Assembly: GCF_003323735.1 (NCBI RefSeq)
Contig: NZ_QOIM01000033.1
Coordinates: 124,001 to 188,000 of the forward strand
DNA length: 64,000 nucleotides
Direction of reading: 5' to 3'
Origin: Streptomyces reniochalinae
GTDB taxonomy: Bacteria > Actinomycetota > Actinomycetes > Streptomycetales > Streptomycetaceae
Below the pieces are notes generated by a model. It made no database searches. It had not been told where the DNA came from and was given only the letters and a program-made list of their open reading frames with translations. Positions 17,484-27,020 of this stretch are shown one piece after another. The position numbers and the translations under genes are program-made. The first letter of the stretch is position 1. Each line of letters opens with the position of its first letter.

Positions 17484-18674
17484 TCAGCCGCCGTGGCCGT
17501 GGCGCTGCTCGTACGCCCTGACCTGCTCGATGTCGATCATGCTCGTGTCGAACAGGCTCGTCTCGTCCAGCTGCGGCTGCTGCTGCACCTGTGACTGGTA
17601 GGCGGGCTGCTGGGCCTGCTGCGCGTAGTAGGGATCGGACTGCTGTCCGTAGCCGTAGGGGTCCTGTTGCTGGGTGTAGTACGCGTTCTGCTGGGCGTAC
17701 GCGGCGTAAGGGTCGTGCTGCGGTACGCCACCGTCGTAGGGCGACGGCTGCGGCTGCTGTGCGTAGTACGGGTCCGCGACCGGCGGGGACTGCGGCTGCG
17801 GCGGCAGGTGCCCGGGGTGCGGCGGCTGCACGTCCTGCGTCCGGTGCATCTGCTGCATCTGCTGCGCCTCGTGCAGCTGCTGCGCCGGGTCCTGGCCCGG
17901 CAGCGGGGCACCCCCCTGCGCTGGTCCCCCGGCGGCGACCGGTTCTGCGTGGGCGAGGCCCGCCAGGTAGTCGGAGTCGCTGGCGTGCGCCGCGTAGCCC
18001 TCCGCTCCCTCCTGCGCCGCCATGTGGGCGGCCAGCTCGTCGACGGGTTCGTGACCGCGCAGCTTGAGGCGGCCGCGGCCGACGGCCTCCAGCGTCTTGG
18101 CGAGCACCGCCGAGACCGAACCGAGCCGGGCCTGCACGTAGTCGTCCGCACGGCGTTGCAGCTCACGCGGGTCGGCGGTGCGCTCGGGAGCGTCCTGCGC
18201 GTACTGGTCGCTCCACTCCTCGGCGCCGGGGCCGCTGCCCAGCAGCTTCTCCCGGCCGCGGTCGACCGAGCCGATCGTCTTGGAGAGGACCACCTCGAAG
18301 TTGGCGAGCTTGCTGTCGACGTAGTCGTCCGCCTCGACGCGGATCTCCTCGGCCTCCCGGCGCGCCTCCGCCAGGATGCGGTCCGCCTCCTGCTGGGCGT
18401 GGCGGGCGACCTCGGTGCCGGTCACCAGTGAGGCGCGCTCGGCCTGGGCCGTCTCGATGATGTGCTGCGCTTCCTGCCGGGCATCGGCCACCACCTGCTC
18501 ACGGCCGCCGAGCACCTCGCGGGCCTCGGCGAGCGAGCCCGGCAGCGCCTGGCGCACCTCCTCCAGCAAGGAGAGGAGTTCGGCGCGGTTGACCACGCAC
18601 GAGGCGGACATGGGCATCGAGCGCGCGCCGTCGACGGTCGCGACGATCTCGTCGAGTTTCTGCTGTACGTCCAC
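17484..18674 (-). CDS. DivIVA-like coiled-coil protein with Gln/Tyr-rich tail
   Basis: A 396-residue protein annotated in streptomycetes as a cell-division initiation/DivIVA-like protein; its true role is unknown. The N-terminal half is a long coiled coil with Ala/Glu/Arg-rich repeats (RQEAQHIIETAQAERASL, QQEADRILAEARREAEEI) also resembling ATP synthase subunit b. A repeated element appears twice: DDYVDSKLANFEVVLSKT and DDYVQARLGSVSAVLAKT, each followed by DRGRxKL/GRGRLKLRG. The C-terminal 160 residues are low-complexity, rich in Gln, Tyr, Pro and Ala (QQDPYGYGQQSDPYYAQQ), prion-like in composition, ending LFDTSMIDIEQVRAYEQRH. The GTG at 18674 has no visible ribosome binding site. It follows coaD by 72 bases. 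Confidence 0.8.
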   Translation of the reverse strand: MDVQQKLDEIVATVDGARSMPMSASCVVNRAELLSLLEEVRQALPGSLAEAREVLGGREQVVADARQEAQHIIETAQAERASLVTGTEVARHAQQEADRILAEARREAEEIRVEADDYVDSKLANFEVVLSKTIGSVDRGREKLLGSGPGAEEWSDQYAQDAPERTADPRELQRRADDYVQARLGSVSAVLAKTLEAVGRGRLKLRGHEPVDELAAHMAAQEGAEGYAAHASDSDYLAGLAHAEPVAAGGPAQGGAPLPGQDPAQQLHEAQQMQQMHRTQDVQPPHPGHLPPQPQSPPVADPYYAQQPQPSPYDGGVPQHDPYAAYAQQNAYYTQQQDPYGYGQQSDPYYAQQAQQPAYQSQVQQQPQLDETSLFDTSMIDIEQVRAYEQRHGHGG

Positions 18675-18746
18675 GGTGGTGACTGTACGGCCCGTCAGCG
18701 CCGACTCGTCACCTCTTCCACGGGTTCCGTCCCCCGGGAAGGGGCC

Positions 18747-19226
18747 TCAGCGCTTGCTCAGCCGCTCGGCGAGCGCCGCGTTGACGGTCTCGGGCACCAG
18801 GTGCGAGACGTCGCCGCCCCAGGCGGCGACCTCCTTGACCAGGCTGGAGGAGAGGAAGCTGTAGGTCGGGTTGGTCGGCACGAAGAGCGTCTCGACGCCG
18901 GAGAGACCGTTGTTCATCTGTGCCATCTGCAACTCGTAGTCGAAGTCGCTGACCGCGCGCAGCCCCTTGACGATGGCGGGGATGTCCCGGTCCTTGCAGA
19001 AGTCGACGAGAAGCCCGTGGAAGGCCTCCACCCGCACGTTCCCGAAGCTCTCGGTGACCCGCTGGATCAGGTCGATCCGCTCGTCGACGGCGAAGAGGCC
19101 CTGCTTCGACTTGTTGATCATCACGGCCACATGGACCGTGTCGTACAGCCGGGAAGCGCGCTCGATGATGTCGAGGTGGCCATTGGTGATCGGGTCGAAG
19201 GACCCCGGACAGACGGCGCGGCGCAC
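18747..19226 (-). CDS. coaD: Phosphopantetheine adenylyltransferase
   Basis: Fourth step of coenzyme A synthesis: transfers AMP from ATP to 4'-phosphopantetheine. 159 residues, standard length. The nucleotidyltransferase motif GSFDPITNGHLDII carries TxGH. KGLRAVSDFDYELQMAQMN and the C-terminal SFLSSSLVKEVAAWGGD form the substrate and triphosphate sites. The GTG at 19226 has GAGGAA 6 bases upstream. It lies 53 bases after rsmD, the common bacterial rsmD-coaD pair. Confidence 0.97.
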   Translation of the reverse strand: MRRAVCPGSFDPITNGHLDIIERASRLYDTVHVAVMINKSKQGLFAVDERIDLIQRVTESFGNVRVEAFHGLLVDFCKDRDIPAIVKGLRAVSDFDYELQMAQMNNGLSGVETLFVPTNPTYSFLSSSLVKEVAAWGGDVSHLVPETVNAALAERLSKR

Positions 19227-19279
19227 GGGCACTTCCTCGCTCTCCTCACAGCGGGCCCCATGTCCCGCTTCAGGTGATC

Positions 19280-19879
19280 TCAGCATGACGCGGCGGTAAC
19301 TTCCCGCGCGGCGGCGCGACCGTACCAAAGCGTTCCCTCGCCGTAGCGACGGGACCGCAGCCCCTCGAAACCCTCCGGCCAGCGGAACTCACCGCCCCTG
19401 GTGCTGCGCTCCACGGTGGCCAGCGCATCCTCGGCCAGCCAGTGCCCGTCCCGGAGTGTGAGCAGTATCTCCCTGAGGGCGTCGTCCGTCACGGCGTACG
19501 GCGGATCGAGGAACACCAGGTCGTACGGGTGCTCGGGCGGCTCATCCGCCACCGTCCTGGCCGCCTTGCTCTGACGCACCTCGGCCCCAGGCAGCCCGAC
19601 CGAACGCACGTTCTGCCTGAGCGTGCGCACCGCCCTGGCGTCCGGCTCGACCAGCAGCGTGTGCGCCGCACCGCGCGAGAGCGCTTCCAGACCGACCGCG
19701 CCGGAGCCCGCGTACAGATCCAGCACCCGCAGCCCCTGCCACGCGGCGGCGCCGCCCAACTGGGCCTCCCAGCTGGAGAACAGGCCCTCACGGGCCCGGT
19801 CCGAGGTCGGGCGGGTGCCCGTGCCCGGCGGCACGGTGAGCCGTCGGCCGCCGGCGGCTCCGGCGATGACGCGGGTCAT
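19280..19879 (-). CDS. rsmD: 16S rRNA (guanine966-N2)-methyltransferase
   Basis: Methylates G966 of 16S rRNA using S-adenosylmethionine. 199 residues. It starts MTRVIAGAAGGRRLTVPPG followed by RPTSDRAREGLFSSW, the RsmD signature. VLDLYAGSGAVGLEALSRGA is SAM motif I and DLVFLDPPYA is the NPPY-type catalytic motif. The ATG at 19879 is clear. It precedes coaD and follows recG by 144 bases. Confidence 0.95.
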   Translation of the reverse strand: MTRVIAGAAGGRRLTVPPGTGTRPTSDRAREGLFSSWEAQLGGAAAWQGLRVLDLYAGSGAVGLEALSRGAAHTLLVEPDARAVRTLRQNVRSVGLPGAEVRQSKAARTVADEPPEHPYDLVFLDPPYAVTDDALREILLTLRDGHWLAEDALATVERSTRGGEFRWPEGFEGLRSRRYGEGTLWYGRAAAREVTAASC

Positions 19880-20023
19880 GGGTGACGGGTCCTTCGCTGG
19901 TGGGGTCCTCTTCGGCTCCAGGATCCCACGCGGCGCCGGGCGGGCGGCGCGAGGAGGTGCCCCGGAGCCCGCGAGAGCCGGCGCCCGTGCCGGTACCCGC
20001 GCCCAAGAGACCTGCGGGGGCGC

Positions 20024-22291
20024 TCAGCCCTTGTCCAGGTACTCCTCGCGTTCGGCGTCCAGCAGGGCGGCCAGTGCCGTGCGCAGCTCCGGATGGTGTT
20101 CCAGGCCGGGATCGTCGGCGACCAGTTGTGCCGCCTCGTCACGGGCCTCGGCGATGATGTCCTCGTCCTCGATGACGGCGAGCATCCGCAGCGAGGAGCG
20201 CACCCCGGACTGGGCCTGCCCCAGCACGTCGCCCTCCCGGCGCTGTTCGAGGTCGATGCGGGAGAGCTCGAAGCCGTCGAGGGTGGCGGCGACGGCGTCC
20301 AGCCGGGTGCGCGCGGGGCTCTCGGGCGGCATGTCGGTGACGAGCAGGCACAGGCCGGGGGCCGCGCCGCGTCCGACGCGGCCGCGCAGCTGGTGGAGCT
20401 GCGAGACGCCGAAACGGTCGGCGTCCATGATGACCATGCCGGTGGCGTTGGGCACGTTGACACCGACCTCGATGACGGTGGTGGCCACCAGCACGTCGAC
20501 CTCGCCTGCGGCGAACCGCCGCATCACGTCGTCCTTCGCCTCTGGCTGCATCCGCCCGTGCAGCGCCCCCACGCGCAGCCCGGCCAGCGGCCCCGCGGCG
20601 AGCTGTGCGGCGATGTCGAGGACGGCGAGCGGGGGCCGCTTCTCCTCGCCGTCCCCCTCCTCCCCCGCCTCGGGGGCATCGGCCTCTTCCGGCTCGGCGG
20701 CGCGCTTCTTGGGTGAGCCCGCCGCCTTGTCGTCCTCGTCGTCACCGATGCGGGGGCAGACGACGTACGTCTGGTGCCCGGCCTCGGCCTCCTCCCGCAC
20801 CCGCTCCCAGGCGCGGGAGAGGAAGTGCGGCTTGTCCCTCGCGGGGACGACGTGGGTGGCGATCGGGGAGCGTCCGGCCGGAAGCTGGTCGAGGACGGAG
20901 GTCTCCAGGTCTCCGAAGACGGTCATGGCCACCGTCCTGGGGATGGGTGTCGCCGTCATCACCAGCAGGTGCGGCGGCTGCTTGCCCTTGGAGCGCAGGG
21001 CGTCGCGCTGCTCGACACCGAACCTGTGCTGCTCGTCCACCACGACCAGGCCCAGGTCCTCGAAGGTGACCTTGTCCTCGATCAGCGCGTGGGTGCCCAC
21101 CACGATCCCGGCCTCGCCGGTGGCCAGGTCCAGCAGGGCTTTGCGTCTGGCGGCCGCGCCCATCGAGCCGGTCAGCACAACCACCTTCGTGCCCTGCTCG
21201 GCGCCGCCCAGCATGCCGCCCTCGGCCAGCTCGCCCATCATCTCGGTGACGGACCTGTGGTGCTGCTGGGCGAGGACCTCGGTGGGGGCGAGCATCGCCG
21301 CCTGGCCGCCCGCGTCGACGGTGGCGAGCATGGCCCGCAGCGCCACCAGCGTCTTGCCGGAGCCGACCTCGCCTTGCAGCAGCCGGTGCATGGGGTGCTC
21401 GGTGGCCAGGTCGGCGAAGATCTCGCGGCTGACCTGCTGCTGCCCCTCGGTGAGGGTGAACGGCAGCCGCGCGTCGAACGCCTCCAGCAGTCCGCCGGAG
21501 GTGGGGCGGCGGGGCACGGCGGGCAGTTCCGTCTCCTTGGCGCGGCGCCGGGCGAGGGCGACCTGGAGGACGAACGCCTCGTCCCACTTGAGGCGGGAGC
21601 GCGCCTGGCCGATGTCGGCCTTGGTGCGCGGGCGGTGCACCTTCTCGAACGCCTCGGGCAGCGGGAGGAGTCCACGCTGGGCGCGGAGCGCTTCGGGCAG
21701 CGGATCGGTCAGCCCGCGCCAGCCGGTGGCCTCCAGCGCCGTCAGCAGCGTGGCGACCGACTGCTCGATGCTCCAGGACGTCAGCTGGCGGCACGCCGGG
21801 TAGAGGGGCAGCAGGGCGTTCGCGAACCGCTCCACCGTCTGCTGGTCGCTCTCCTCGTCCAGCAGTTTGTAATCGGGGTGGGAGAGCTGGAGCTTGCGGT
21901 TGAACACCCCGACCTTGCCCGCGAACAGGCCGCGCCTGCCGGGCAGCAGCTCCCGCTGGTGGTAGTGGACCGAGCGGCCGAAGAAGACGAGCTGGAGCCG
22001 GCCGCTGCCGTCGGTCAGCGTGACCTCCAGACGCTGCCCCTTGCCCCGGTTGAACTTGTGCACCCGTGCGTCGTGGATGCGGGCGACGACCGTGACGTGT
22101 TCGTCCAGCGGCAGGTCGGACAGCCGCGTCAGCTCACCGCGTTCGGCGTATCTGCGCGGGTAGTGGTGCAGCAGATCGCCGACCGTGTGCAGGCCGAGAT
22201 GGTCCGCCATGGCCTTGGCGGTGTTGCCGCCGAGCAGTGCTTTGAGCGGCTCTCGGAGCGGTTCGCTTCGCGTCGTTTCGATCGGGGGCAC
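20024..22291 (-). CDS. recG: ATP-dependent DNA helicase RecG
   Basis: Branch-migration helicase that processes stalled replication forks and Holliday junctions. About 755 residues. The N-terminal wedge/OB domain (VTVVARIHDARVHKF...LQLVFFGR) is followed by the helicase core: Walker A LLQGEVGSGKTLVALRA, DEQHRFG as Walker B with the RecG-type Gln-His, MTATPIPRT, and the second RecA-like lobe with ATTVIEVGVNVPNA and QLRGRVGRG. A Glu/Asp/Ala-rich insert of about 30 residues sits between the lobes (AEPEEADAPEAGEEGDGEE). The GTG at 22291 is a compromise; the frame is open to 22339 and no strong ribosome binding site marks either. Confidence 0.96.
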   Translation of the reverse strand: MPPIETTRSEPLREPLKALLGGNTAKAMADHLGLHTVGDLLHHYPRRYAERGELTRLSDLPLDEHVTVVARIHDARVHKFNRGKGQRLEVTLTDGSGRLQLVFFGRSVHYHQRELLPGRRGLFAGKVGVFNRKLQLSHPDYKLLDEESDQQTVERFANALLPLYPACRQLTSWSIEQSVATLLTALEATGWRGLTDPLPEALRAQRGLLPLPEAFEKVHRPRTKADIGQARSRLKWDEAFVLQVALARRRAKETELPAVPRRPTSGGLLEAFDARLPFTLTEGQQQVSREIFADLATEHPMHRLLQGEVGSGKTLVALRAMLATVDAGGQAAMLAPTEVLAQQHHRSVTEMMGELAEGGMLGGAEQGTKVVVLTGSMGAAARRKALLDLATGEAGIVVGTHALIEDKVTFEDLGLVVVDEQHRFGVEQRDALRSKGKQPPHLLVMTATPIPRTVAMTVFGDLETSVLDQLPAGRSPIATHVVPARDKPHFLSRAWERVREEAEAGHQTYVVCPRIGDDEDDKAAGSPKKRAAEPEEADAPEAGEEGDGEEKRPPLAVLDIAAQLAAGPLAGLRVGALHGRMQPEAKDDVMRRFAAGEVDVLVATTVIEVGVNVPNATGMVIMDADRFGVSQLHQLRGRVGRGAAPGLCLLVTDMPPESPARTRLDAVAATLDGFELSRIDLEQRREGDVLGQAQSGVRSSLRMLAVIEDEDIIAEARDEAAQLVADDPGLEHHPELRTALAALLDAEREEYLDKG

Positions 22292-22426
22292 GGCACCATT
22301 TTGGCGGACGGGTGTGACAACGCGCGCGTCACTCGCCACGAGCGCGAGGATCGCGTCCCGGCCCGGCCTGCGGCCGTCACGGCGCGCCGCGCGGCCGCGC
22401 TTGTGCCCGACGCCGACGAGCAGCGC

Positions 22427-24064
22427 CTACTCGACGCCGATGAGCAGCGAGGCGTCGTGCTGCCTTCCCTCGTAGACGACGGTGTCGACGGCCAGGTGCC
22501 CGGCGCGTACGTACGCCTCCAACTCCGTGGCCAGGCCCTGCGGCGCGTCCGCGCCGAGGACGAGCGTGACCAGCTCTCCCCCCGGCGCCAGCATCCGGGC
22601 GAGCACGTCCTTGGCGACCTGCGCTGTGCCGCTCCCGATGAGGGCGACATCGCCCTCGACGAGCCCGAGCACGTCCCCGGCCTGACAGACACCGGCGGAG
22701 GTCCACGCCTGGCGGGTGGCGACGGTCACCTCGCCGAACCGCGTCGCACCGGCCGCCGAGGTCATCGTGACGACGTCCTCGTCGAAGCGGCGGTCCGGCT
22801 GGTGCACGGCGAGCGCGGCGAGGCCCTGCACGGCGGCGCGGGTGGGGATGACGGCGCACCGGATGCCCTCGGTTCGGGCGGCGTCGGCAGCGCGCGCCGC
22901 GACGGTGTGGAGCTCGCCGCCGTTGGGCAGCAGCGCCACCTCGCCGGCGCCCGAGGCCCGCACCGCCGCGAGCAGCGCCTCCTCGGAGGCGGCCTCGGGA
23001 GCGGGCAGCGCGCTCGCGCCCGCGTCACGGCAGAGCGCGGCCAGCCCCTCTCCGGGGACGACGGCGACGACGGCGCGCCGCACGGGCACCGCGCCGGGCG
23101 CCGGGCCCGCCGCCCGGTCGCTTCGCGGTGCGCCCTGCGGCCCGGGCAGGTGGGCGATGCGGATGCGGTACGGGCGTCCGGCGGCAAGGCCCGCCTCCAC
23201 GGCCGCCCCGGCGTCGGCGACGTGGACGTGGACGCTCCACAGCCCCTCACCGCCGCCGATGACCAGGGAGTCACCGAGCGGGTCGAGGCGGCTGCGCAGC
23301 GCGTCGAGGGCGGCGGGATCGTCCGCTTCGAGGAGGTACATCACCTCGAACTCCGAACGGGAGGGCACGGGCTCCCCGCGGGCAGGGCCGCAGGGCGCCT
23401 CCCGCGCCGCAGGCACAGAGGGCCCGGGCGGCTCGGACGGTTCGGGCAGCGGGGGCGCCTGCTCCCCCAGCGCCGCCCACAGCGCCCCCAGCAGGGCCGT
23501 GAGGCCGAGCGCACCGGCGTCCACGACGCCCGCTCTGGCCAGCGCGGCCAGTTGCCCCGGGGTGGCGCTCAGCGCCTCGTTCGCGGCGGCGGCCGGATCA
23601 CCGCCCGCCTCGGCCGCGTCAGCGGCGGCCGCCGCCACCGTCAGCATCGTGCCCTCCACGGGGTGGGCGACGGCGGCCCGGGCGGCCCGGGCGGCGCCGC
23701 GCAGCATCGCGGCGAGGCCGCCGTCCTCGGTGCGGCCCCGCGCCATGCCCCGCAGGTACTCGGCGAGGATCGTGCCCGAGTTGCCCCTGGCGCCGAGCAG
23801 CGCGGCGTGCGCCATCGCGCGCAGCATCCGGCCACCGTGCTCCTCGTCCAGCGCTGCCGGGAGCGCCTCGGCCCCGGGGGCCGCCTCCGGCGCCGAGAGC
23901 GCCTCCGCCGCGGCCTCGAAGGTGAGGCACAGGTTGGTGCCGGTGTCACCGTCGGCGACCGGGAAGACGTTGATGGCGTCCATGCGCGCACAGTGGGCGC
24001 GCAGTGACTCCCGGCCGAGGGCGCACCACCGGCGTACCGCGGCGGCGTCGAGCGGTTGCGGCAC
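22427..24064 (-). CDS. fakA: DAK2/DegV-like protein, FakA-type fatty acid kinase
   Basis: A 545-residue homologue of YloV/FakA, the ATP-binding subunit that, with a FakB lipid carrier, phosphorylates exogenous fatty acids in Firmicutes. The N-terminal DhaL domain has VFPVADGDTGTNLCLTF (nucleotide/Mg site, about residues 40-56) and GARGNSGTILAEYLRG. A middle domain has FEVMYLLEADD, and the C-terminal half carries EVALLPNGGELHTVA. The role in streptomycetes is inferred from the family. Internal Ala/Gly/Pro-rich stretches make it longer than the FakA core. The GTG at 24064 has GAGGAGG 9 bases upstream. It lies upstream of recG, an arrangement common in Gram-positive bacteria. Confidence 0.85.
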   Translation of the reverse strand: MPQPLDAAAVRRWCALGRESLRAHCARMDAINVFPVADGDTGTNLCLTFEAAAEALSAPEAAPGAEALPAALDEEHGGRMLRAMAHAALLGARGNSGTILAEYLRGMARGRTEDGGLAAMLRGAARAARAAVAHPVEGTMLTVAAAAADAAEAGGDPAAAANEALSATPGQLAALARAGVVDAGALGLTALLGALWAALGEQAPPLPEPSEPPGPSVPAAREAPCGPARGEPVPSRSEFEVMYLLEADDPAALDALRSRLDPLGDSLVIGGGEGLWSVHVHVADAGAAVEAGLAAGRPYRIRIAHLPGPQGAPRSDRAAGPAPGAVPVRRAVVAVVPGEGLAALCRDAGASALPAPEAASEEALLAAVRASGAGEVALLPNGGELHTVAARAADAARTEGIRCAVIPTRAAVQGLAALAVHQPDRRFDEDVVTMTSAAGATRFGEVTVATRQAWTSAGVCQAGDVLGLVEGDVALIGSGTAQVAKDVLARMLAPGGELVTLVLGADAPQGLATELEAYVRAGHLAVDTVVYEGRQHDASLLIGVE

Positions 24065-24372
24065 GTGTCCTGACCTCCTCGTGCGGAGCGCGGGCCGCCC
24101 TGGGCGCCCGCGCGGACGGTGGGGCGCTCGGGGAGGCTGTTGTGGGGGAAGGCTAGTGCGGCCCCCGGCGGAATCCCAGGTCGGGGCCGGGACGGAGGGG
24201 CCCGGGTTTCCTCCGGTTTCCCTGTTCGAGACCGGCCGTTGTATGCTGCTCCGGTTGCCTGATCCGGATGGTTTGGTCCGGTCGGCGACGATCTCCCTGG
24301 CGCGCCCGGTCACTCGTGGTCCCGCGTGGCCGGGATTCACCGTACGTGTATCTGAAGTCTTTGGAGTGACCC
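24065..24372. promoter_or_regulatory. Divergent fakA / rpmB promoter region
   Basis: 308 non-coding bases between divergent genes. For rpmB a -10-like TATGCT lies at 24242-24247 with a weak -35 18 bases upstream, giving an expected 5' leader near 120 bases. No riboswitch-like structure or small reading frame was recognised. Confidence 0.4.
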
Positions 24373-24558
24373 GTGGCTGCGAACTGCGACGTCTGCGGCA
24401 AGGGGCCGGAGTTCGGCAACAACATCTCCCACTCGCACCGCCGCACCCGCCGTCGCTGGAACCCGAACATCCAGCGCGTGCGTGCCGTGGTCGGCGGGAC
24501 GCCGAAGCGCCTCAACGCCTGCACCTCGTGCATCAAGGCCGGCAAGGTCTCGCGCTGA
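24373..24558 (+). CDS. rpmB: 50S ribosomal protein L28
   Basis: A 61-residue large-subunit ribosomal protein. MAANCDVCGKGPEFGNNISHSH and the C-terminal NACTSCIKAGKV give two CxxC pairs, so this is the zinc-binding form; zinc-free paralogues exist in streptomycetes. The GTG at 24373 has GGAG 6 bases upstream. It is monocistronic, ended by a strong bidirectional hairpin shared with thiD. Confidence 0.97.
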   Translation: MAANCDVCGKGPEFGNNISHSHRRTRRRWNPNIQRVRAVVGGTPKRLNACTSCIKAGKVSR

Positions 24559-24601
24559 CGTCACCGACGTAACCGCGCGGCCCACGCCGAGCAGAACGAA
24601 G

Positions 24602-24628
24602 AACCGGCCCGCTGTGAGCGGGCCGGTT
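24602..24628. terminator. Bidirectional terminator between rpmB and thiD
   Basis: Perfect 12-bp stem AACCGGCCCGCT/AGCGGGCCGGTT with a 3-base loop, followed by T-rich sequence on both strands. Confidence 0.85.
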
Positions 24629-24642
24629 TTCTGCGTGCGCTC

Positions 24643-25458
24643 TCAGCGCTCCGCCGACCGCCACCCGTGGTGCACCGGGCCCAGCCCCGAGCCCAGCGAG
24701 AAGCCCGCCTCGATCGCGCCCGTCGTGTACTCCTTCGCGGCGCGCGCGGCAGCCGGCACGTCCAGCCCCTTGGCCAGCGACGCGGCCAGGGCGCTGGCCA
24801 GGGTGCAGCCGGTGCCGTGGGTGTGCCGGTTGTCGCGGCGGGGGGCGCGCAGCCAGTGCTCCCGCGTGCCGTCGGTGAGCAGGTCGACGGCGTCGCCCGG
24901 CAGGTGCCCGCCCTTGATCAGCGCCCAGCGCGGCCCGTGCGCGAGGACGGCGGCCGCGGCCTCGCGCATGCCCTCCTCGCCGGTGACCTGGACGCCGGTG
25001 AGCTGGGCCACCTCGTCCAGGTTGGGGGTGACGACGGTGGCCACAGGCAGCAGTTCGGAGCGCACCGAGTCGACGGCGTCGCCGGCCAGCAGCGAGTCCC
25101 CGTGCTTGGAGACCCCCACCGGGTCGACGACGACGGGGGCGTCCGTACCGGCGAGGAGTTCGGCGACGGTCTCGACCAGCGCCGCCGAGGCGAGCATGCC
25201 CGTCTTGACGGCCTGCACCCCGATGTCGTCCACCACGCTGCGGTACTGCGCGCGGACGGCCTCGACGGGCAGTTCCCAATAGCCCTGCACACCCAGCGAG
25301 TTCTGCGCGGTGACGGCCGCGATCACGCTCATGCCGTGGGTGCCCAGCGCGAGCATGGTCTTGAGGTCGGCCTGGATACCGGCGCCGCCGCCGGAGTCGG
25401 ATCCCGCGACGGTCAGTACCAGCGGCGGCCTGCCGGGGCGGGGGTTCACATCGTCCAT
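24643..25458 (-). CDS. thiD: Hydroxymethylpyrimidine / phosphomethylpyrimidine kinase
   Basis: Thiamine biosynthesis kinase phosphorylating HMP and HMP-P. About 271 residues. Ribokinase-like features: [20 protein letters not shown] at the start, [28 protein letters not shown], the ATP-site [13 protein letters not shown], and the catalytic [17 protein letters not shown] with the anion-hole GTGC. The ATG at 25458 is 14 bases after the thiL stop; a GTG at 25449 is the alternative. thiL-thiD are tightly linked and presumably co-transcribed; no TPP riboswitch was seen upstream of thiL. Confidence 0.95.
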   Translation of the reverse strand: MDDVNPRPGRPPLVLTVAGSDSGGGAGIQADLKTMLALGTHGMSVIAAVTAQNSLGVQGYWELPVEAVRAQYRSVVDDIGVQAVKTGMLASAALVETVAELLAGTDAPVVVDPVGVSKHGDSLLAGDAVDSVRSELLPVATVVTPNLDEVAQLTGVQVTGEEGMREAAAAVLAHGPRWALIKGGHLPGDAVDLLTDGTREHWLRAPRRDNRHTHGTGCTLASALAASLAKGLDVPAAARAAKEYTTGAIEAGFSLGSGLGPVHHGWRSAER

Positions 25459-25472
25459 GGCATTGACGGTAC

Positions 25473-26522
25473 TCAGCCGTCGATGTCGTCCGAGAAGTGG
25501 TCCCAGCCGCCCGTCCTGGTCCAGGGCGCGCCGTCGACCGTCACGTGGGGCAGCGCGGAGGGGGCGAGGACCTCGCCGATGACGCGCCAGCGGGCGGGGA
25601 GCTTCTGCTCGCGGGGGAAGGTGGCGACGATGGCGTGGTCCTCTCCGCCGGTGAGCACCCACTGGAGCGGGTCCACGCCGACGGCCTGGCCGATGTCGGA
25701 CATCTGCGCGGGGACGTCGAGGTCGGCGGAGCGGATGTCGATGCGGACCTTGCTGGCCTCCGCGATGTGCCCGAGGTCGGCCACCAGCCCGTCGCTGACG
25801 TCGATCATGGCGGTGGCGCCGAGCCCGGCGGCGGCGGGGCCCGCGTGGTAGGGCGGCTCGGGGCGCCGGTGGGCCTCGACGAACGCGCGCGGGGAGCGGA
25901 AGCCGCGGGTGAGGACCGCGTGCCCGGCCGCCGACCAGCCGAGCCACCCGGTGACGGCCACGACGTCGCCGGCGCCGGCACCCGAGCGGGTGACGGGGTC
26001 GGTGTTGCGCAGGTCGCCGAGCGCGGTGATGGACAGGACGACGCTGTCGCCGCGCACCACGTCGCCGCCGACGACCGCGGCGGAGGCGACCTGCGCCTCG
26101 TCCCGGATGCCGTCCATCATCTCGGTCGGCCAGTTGGCGGGCAGGTCGACGGGGACGACGAGGCCGAGCAGCAGGGCCGTGGGGTAGGCGCCCATGGCCG
26201 CGATGTCCGCCATGTTCTGGGCCGCGGCCTTGCGCCCCACGTCGTACGCCGTCGACCAGTCGCGGCGGAAGTGGCGCCCTTCGAGGAGGACGTCCGTGGT
26301 GGCGACGGTCCGCCTGTCCGGCGCGGCCACCACCGCCGCGTCGTCGCCCGGGCCGATCCGTACGGCGGTCGTGGAGGTCAGCCGGGAGGTCAGCTCCCGG
26401 ATCAGTCCGAACTCCCCCAGCTCCCCCACGGTCCCCTTGGCCCGCTCCCGCGCCGGGCCGTGGGGGGTCTGGGCACCGGAGGGTGAAGGCCCTGGCGCGG
26501 TACCGCCGTTCAGATCACGCAT
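25473..26522 (-). CDS. thiL: Thiamine-monophosphate kinase
   Basis: Phosphorylates thiamine monophosphate to the active cofactor thiamine diphosphate. 349 residues. Family motifs: [25 protein letters not shown] (Mg/ATP site, about residue 55), [57 protein letters not shown] and [12 protein letters not shown] 25-residue Pro/Gly-rich extension precedes the conserved part. The ATG at 26522 has AAGGGG 7 bases upstream. It diverges from the Lrp-type gene. Confidence 0.96.
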   Translation of the reverse strand: MRDLNGGTAPGPSPSGAQTPHGPARERAKGTVGELGEFGLIRELTSRLTSTTAVRIGPGDDAAVVAAPDRRTVATTDVLLEGRHFRRDWSTAYDVGRKAAAQNMADIAAMGAYPTALLLGLVVPVDLPANWPTEMMDGIRDEAQVASAAVVGGDVVRGDSVVLSITALGDLRNTDPVTRSGAGAGDVVAVTGWLGWSAAGHAVLTRGFRSPRAFVEAHRRPEPPYHAGPAAAGLGATAMIDVSDGLVADLGHIAEASKVRIDIRSADLDVPAQMSDIGQAVGVDPLQWVLTGGEDHAIVATFPREQKLPARWRVIGEVLAPSALPHVTVDGAPWTRTGGWDHFSDDIDG

Positions 26523-26766
26523 TGTCGTGCCCCTTTTCGCTTCTGTCGTTGCTCGCGCGCCGGTCGTGCGCGGATGGTGTGCCGTGCGCGGAGGTCCCCC
26601 GCCCGCGCCCCCCTCGTGCGCCGTGGCTGTCGTGTGCCGCACCGCCGTGTGGCACCGCCTCCCCGCCACGAGGGCGGCCCGGTGGTCTCCCGGAGGCCGG
26701 GGCGACGCGGTACGGTGGCGTCTCTCTCTCGCCCCGCATGATCCTCGCGGCCCCCTGGGAGGTTCC

Positions 26767-27000
26767 GTGGTACAGGCGTACGTCTTGATTCAGACCGAAG
26801 TTGGCAAGGCTTCGACCGTCGCGGAGATCGTCTCCAAGATCCCGGGCGTGATCCAGGCCGAGGATGTAACGGGTCCGTACGATGTGATCCTGCGCGCCCA
26901 GGCCGACACGATGGACGATCTCGGCCGCATGGTGGTCGCCAAGGTCCAGCAAGTGGAAGGCATCACCCGCACCCTGACCTGCCCCATCGTCCACCTCTGA
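26767..27000 (+). CDS. Lrp/AsnC ligand-binding (RAM) domain protein, no HTH
   Basis: A 77-residue protein that is only the effector-binding and oligomerisation domain of Lrp/AsnC regulators: VQAYVLIQTEVGKASTVAEI, GVIQAEDVTGPYDVILRAQ and GITRTLTCPIVHL. It has no DNA-binding domain, so it cannot act as a repressor alone; it may form mixed oligomers with full-length Lrp proteins or bind amino acids. The GTG at 26767 has GGGAGG 4 bases upstream. It precedes the DUF3515 lipoprotein gene by 20 bases and is probably co-transcribed with it. Confidence 0.92.
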   Translation: MVQAYVLIQTEVGKASTVAEIVSKIPGVIQAEDVTGPYDVILRAQADTMDDLGRMVVAKVQQVEGITRTLTCPIVHL

Positions 27001-27020
27001 GCCCCCCGTATGCTCGCCCG

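Noticed and set aside
25473..26766. TPP riboswitch before thiL-thiD
   Set aside because: No conserved thi-box core could be found upstream of thiL.
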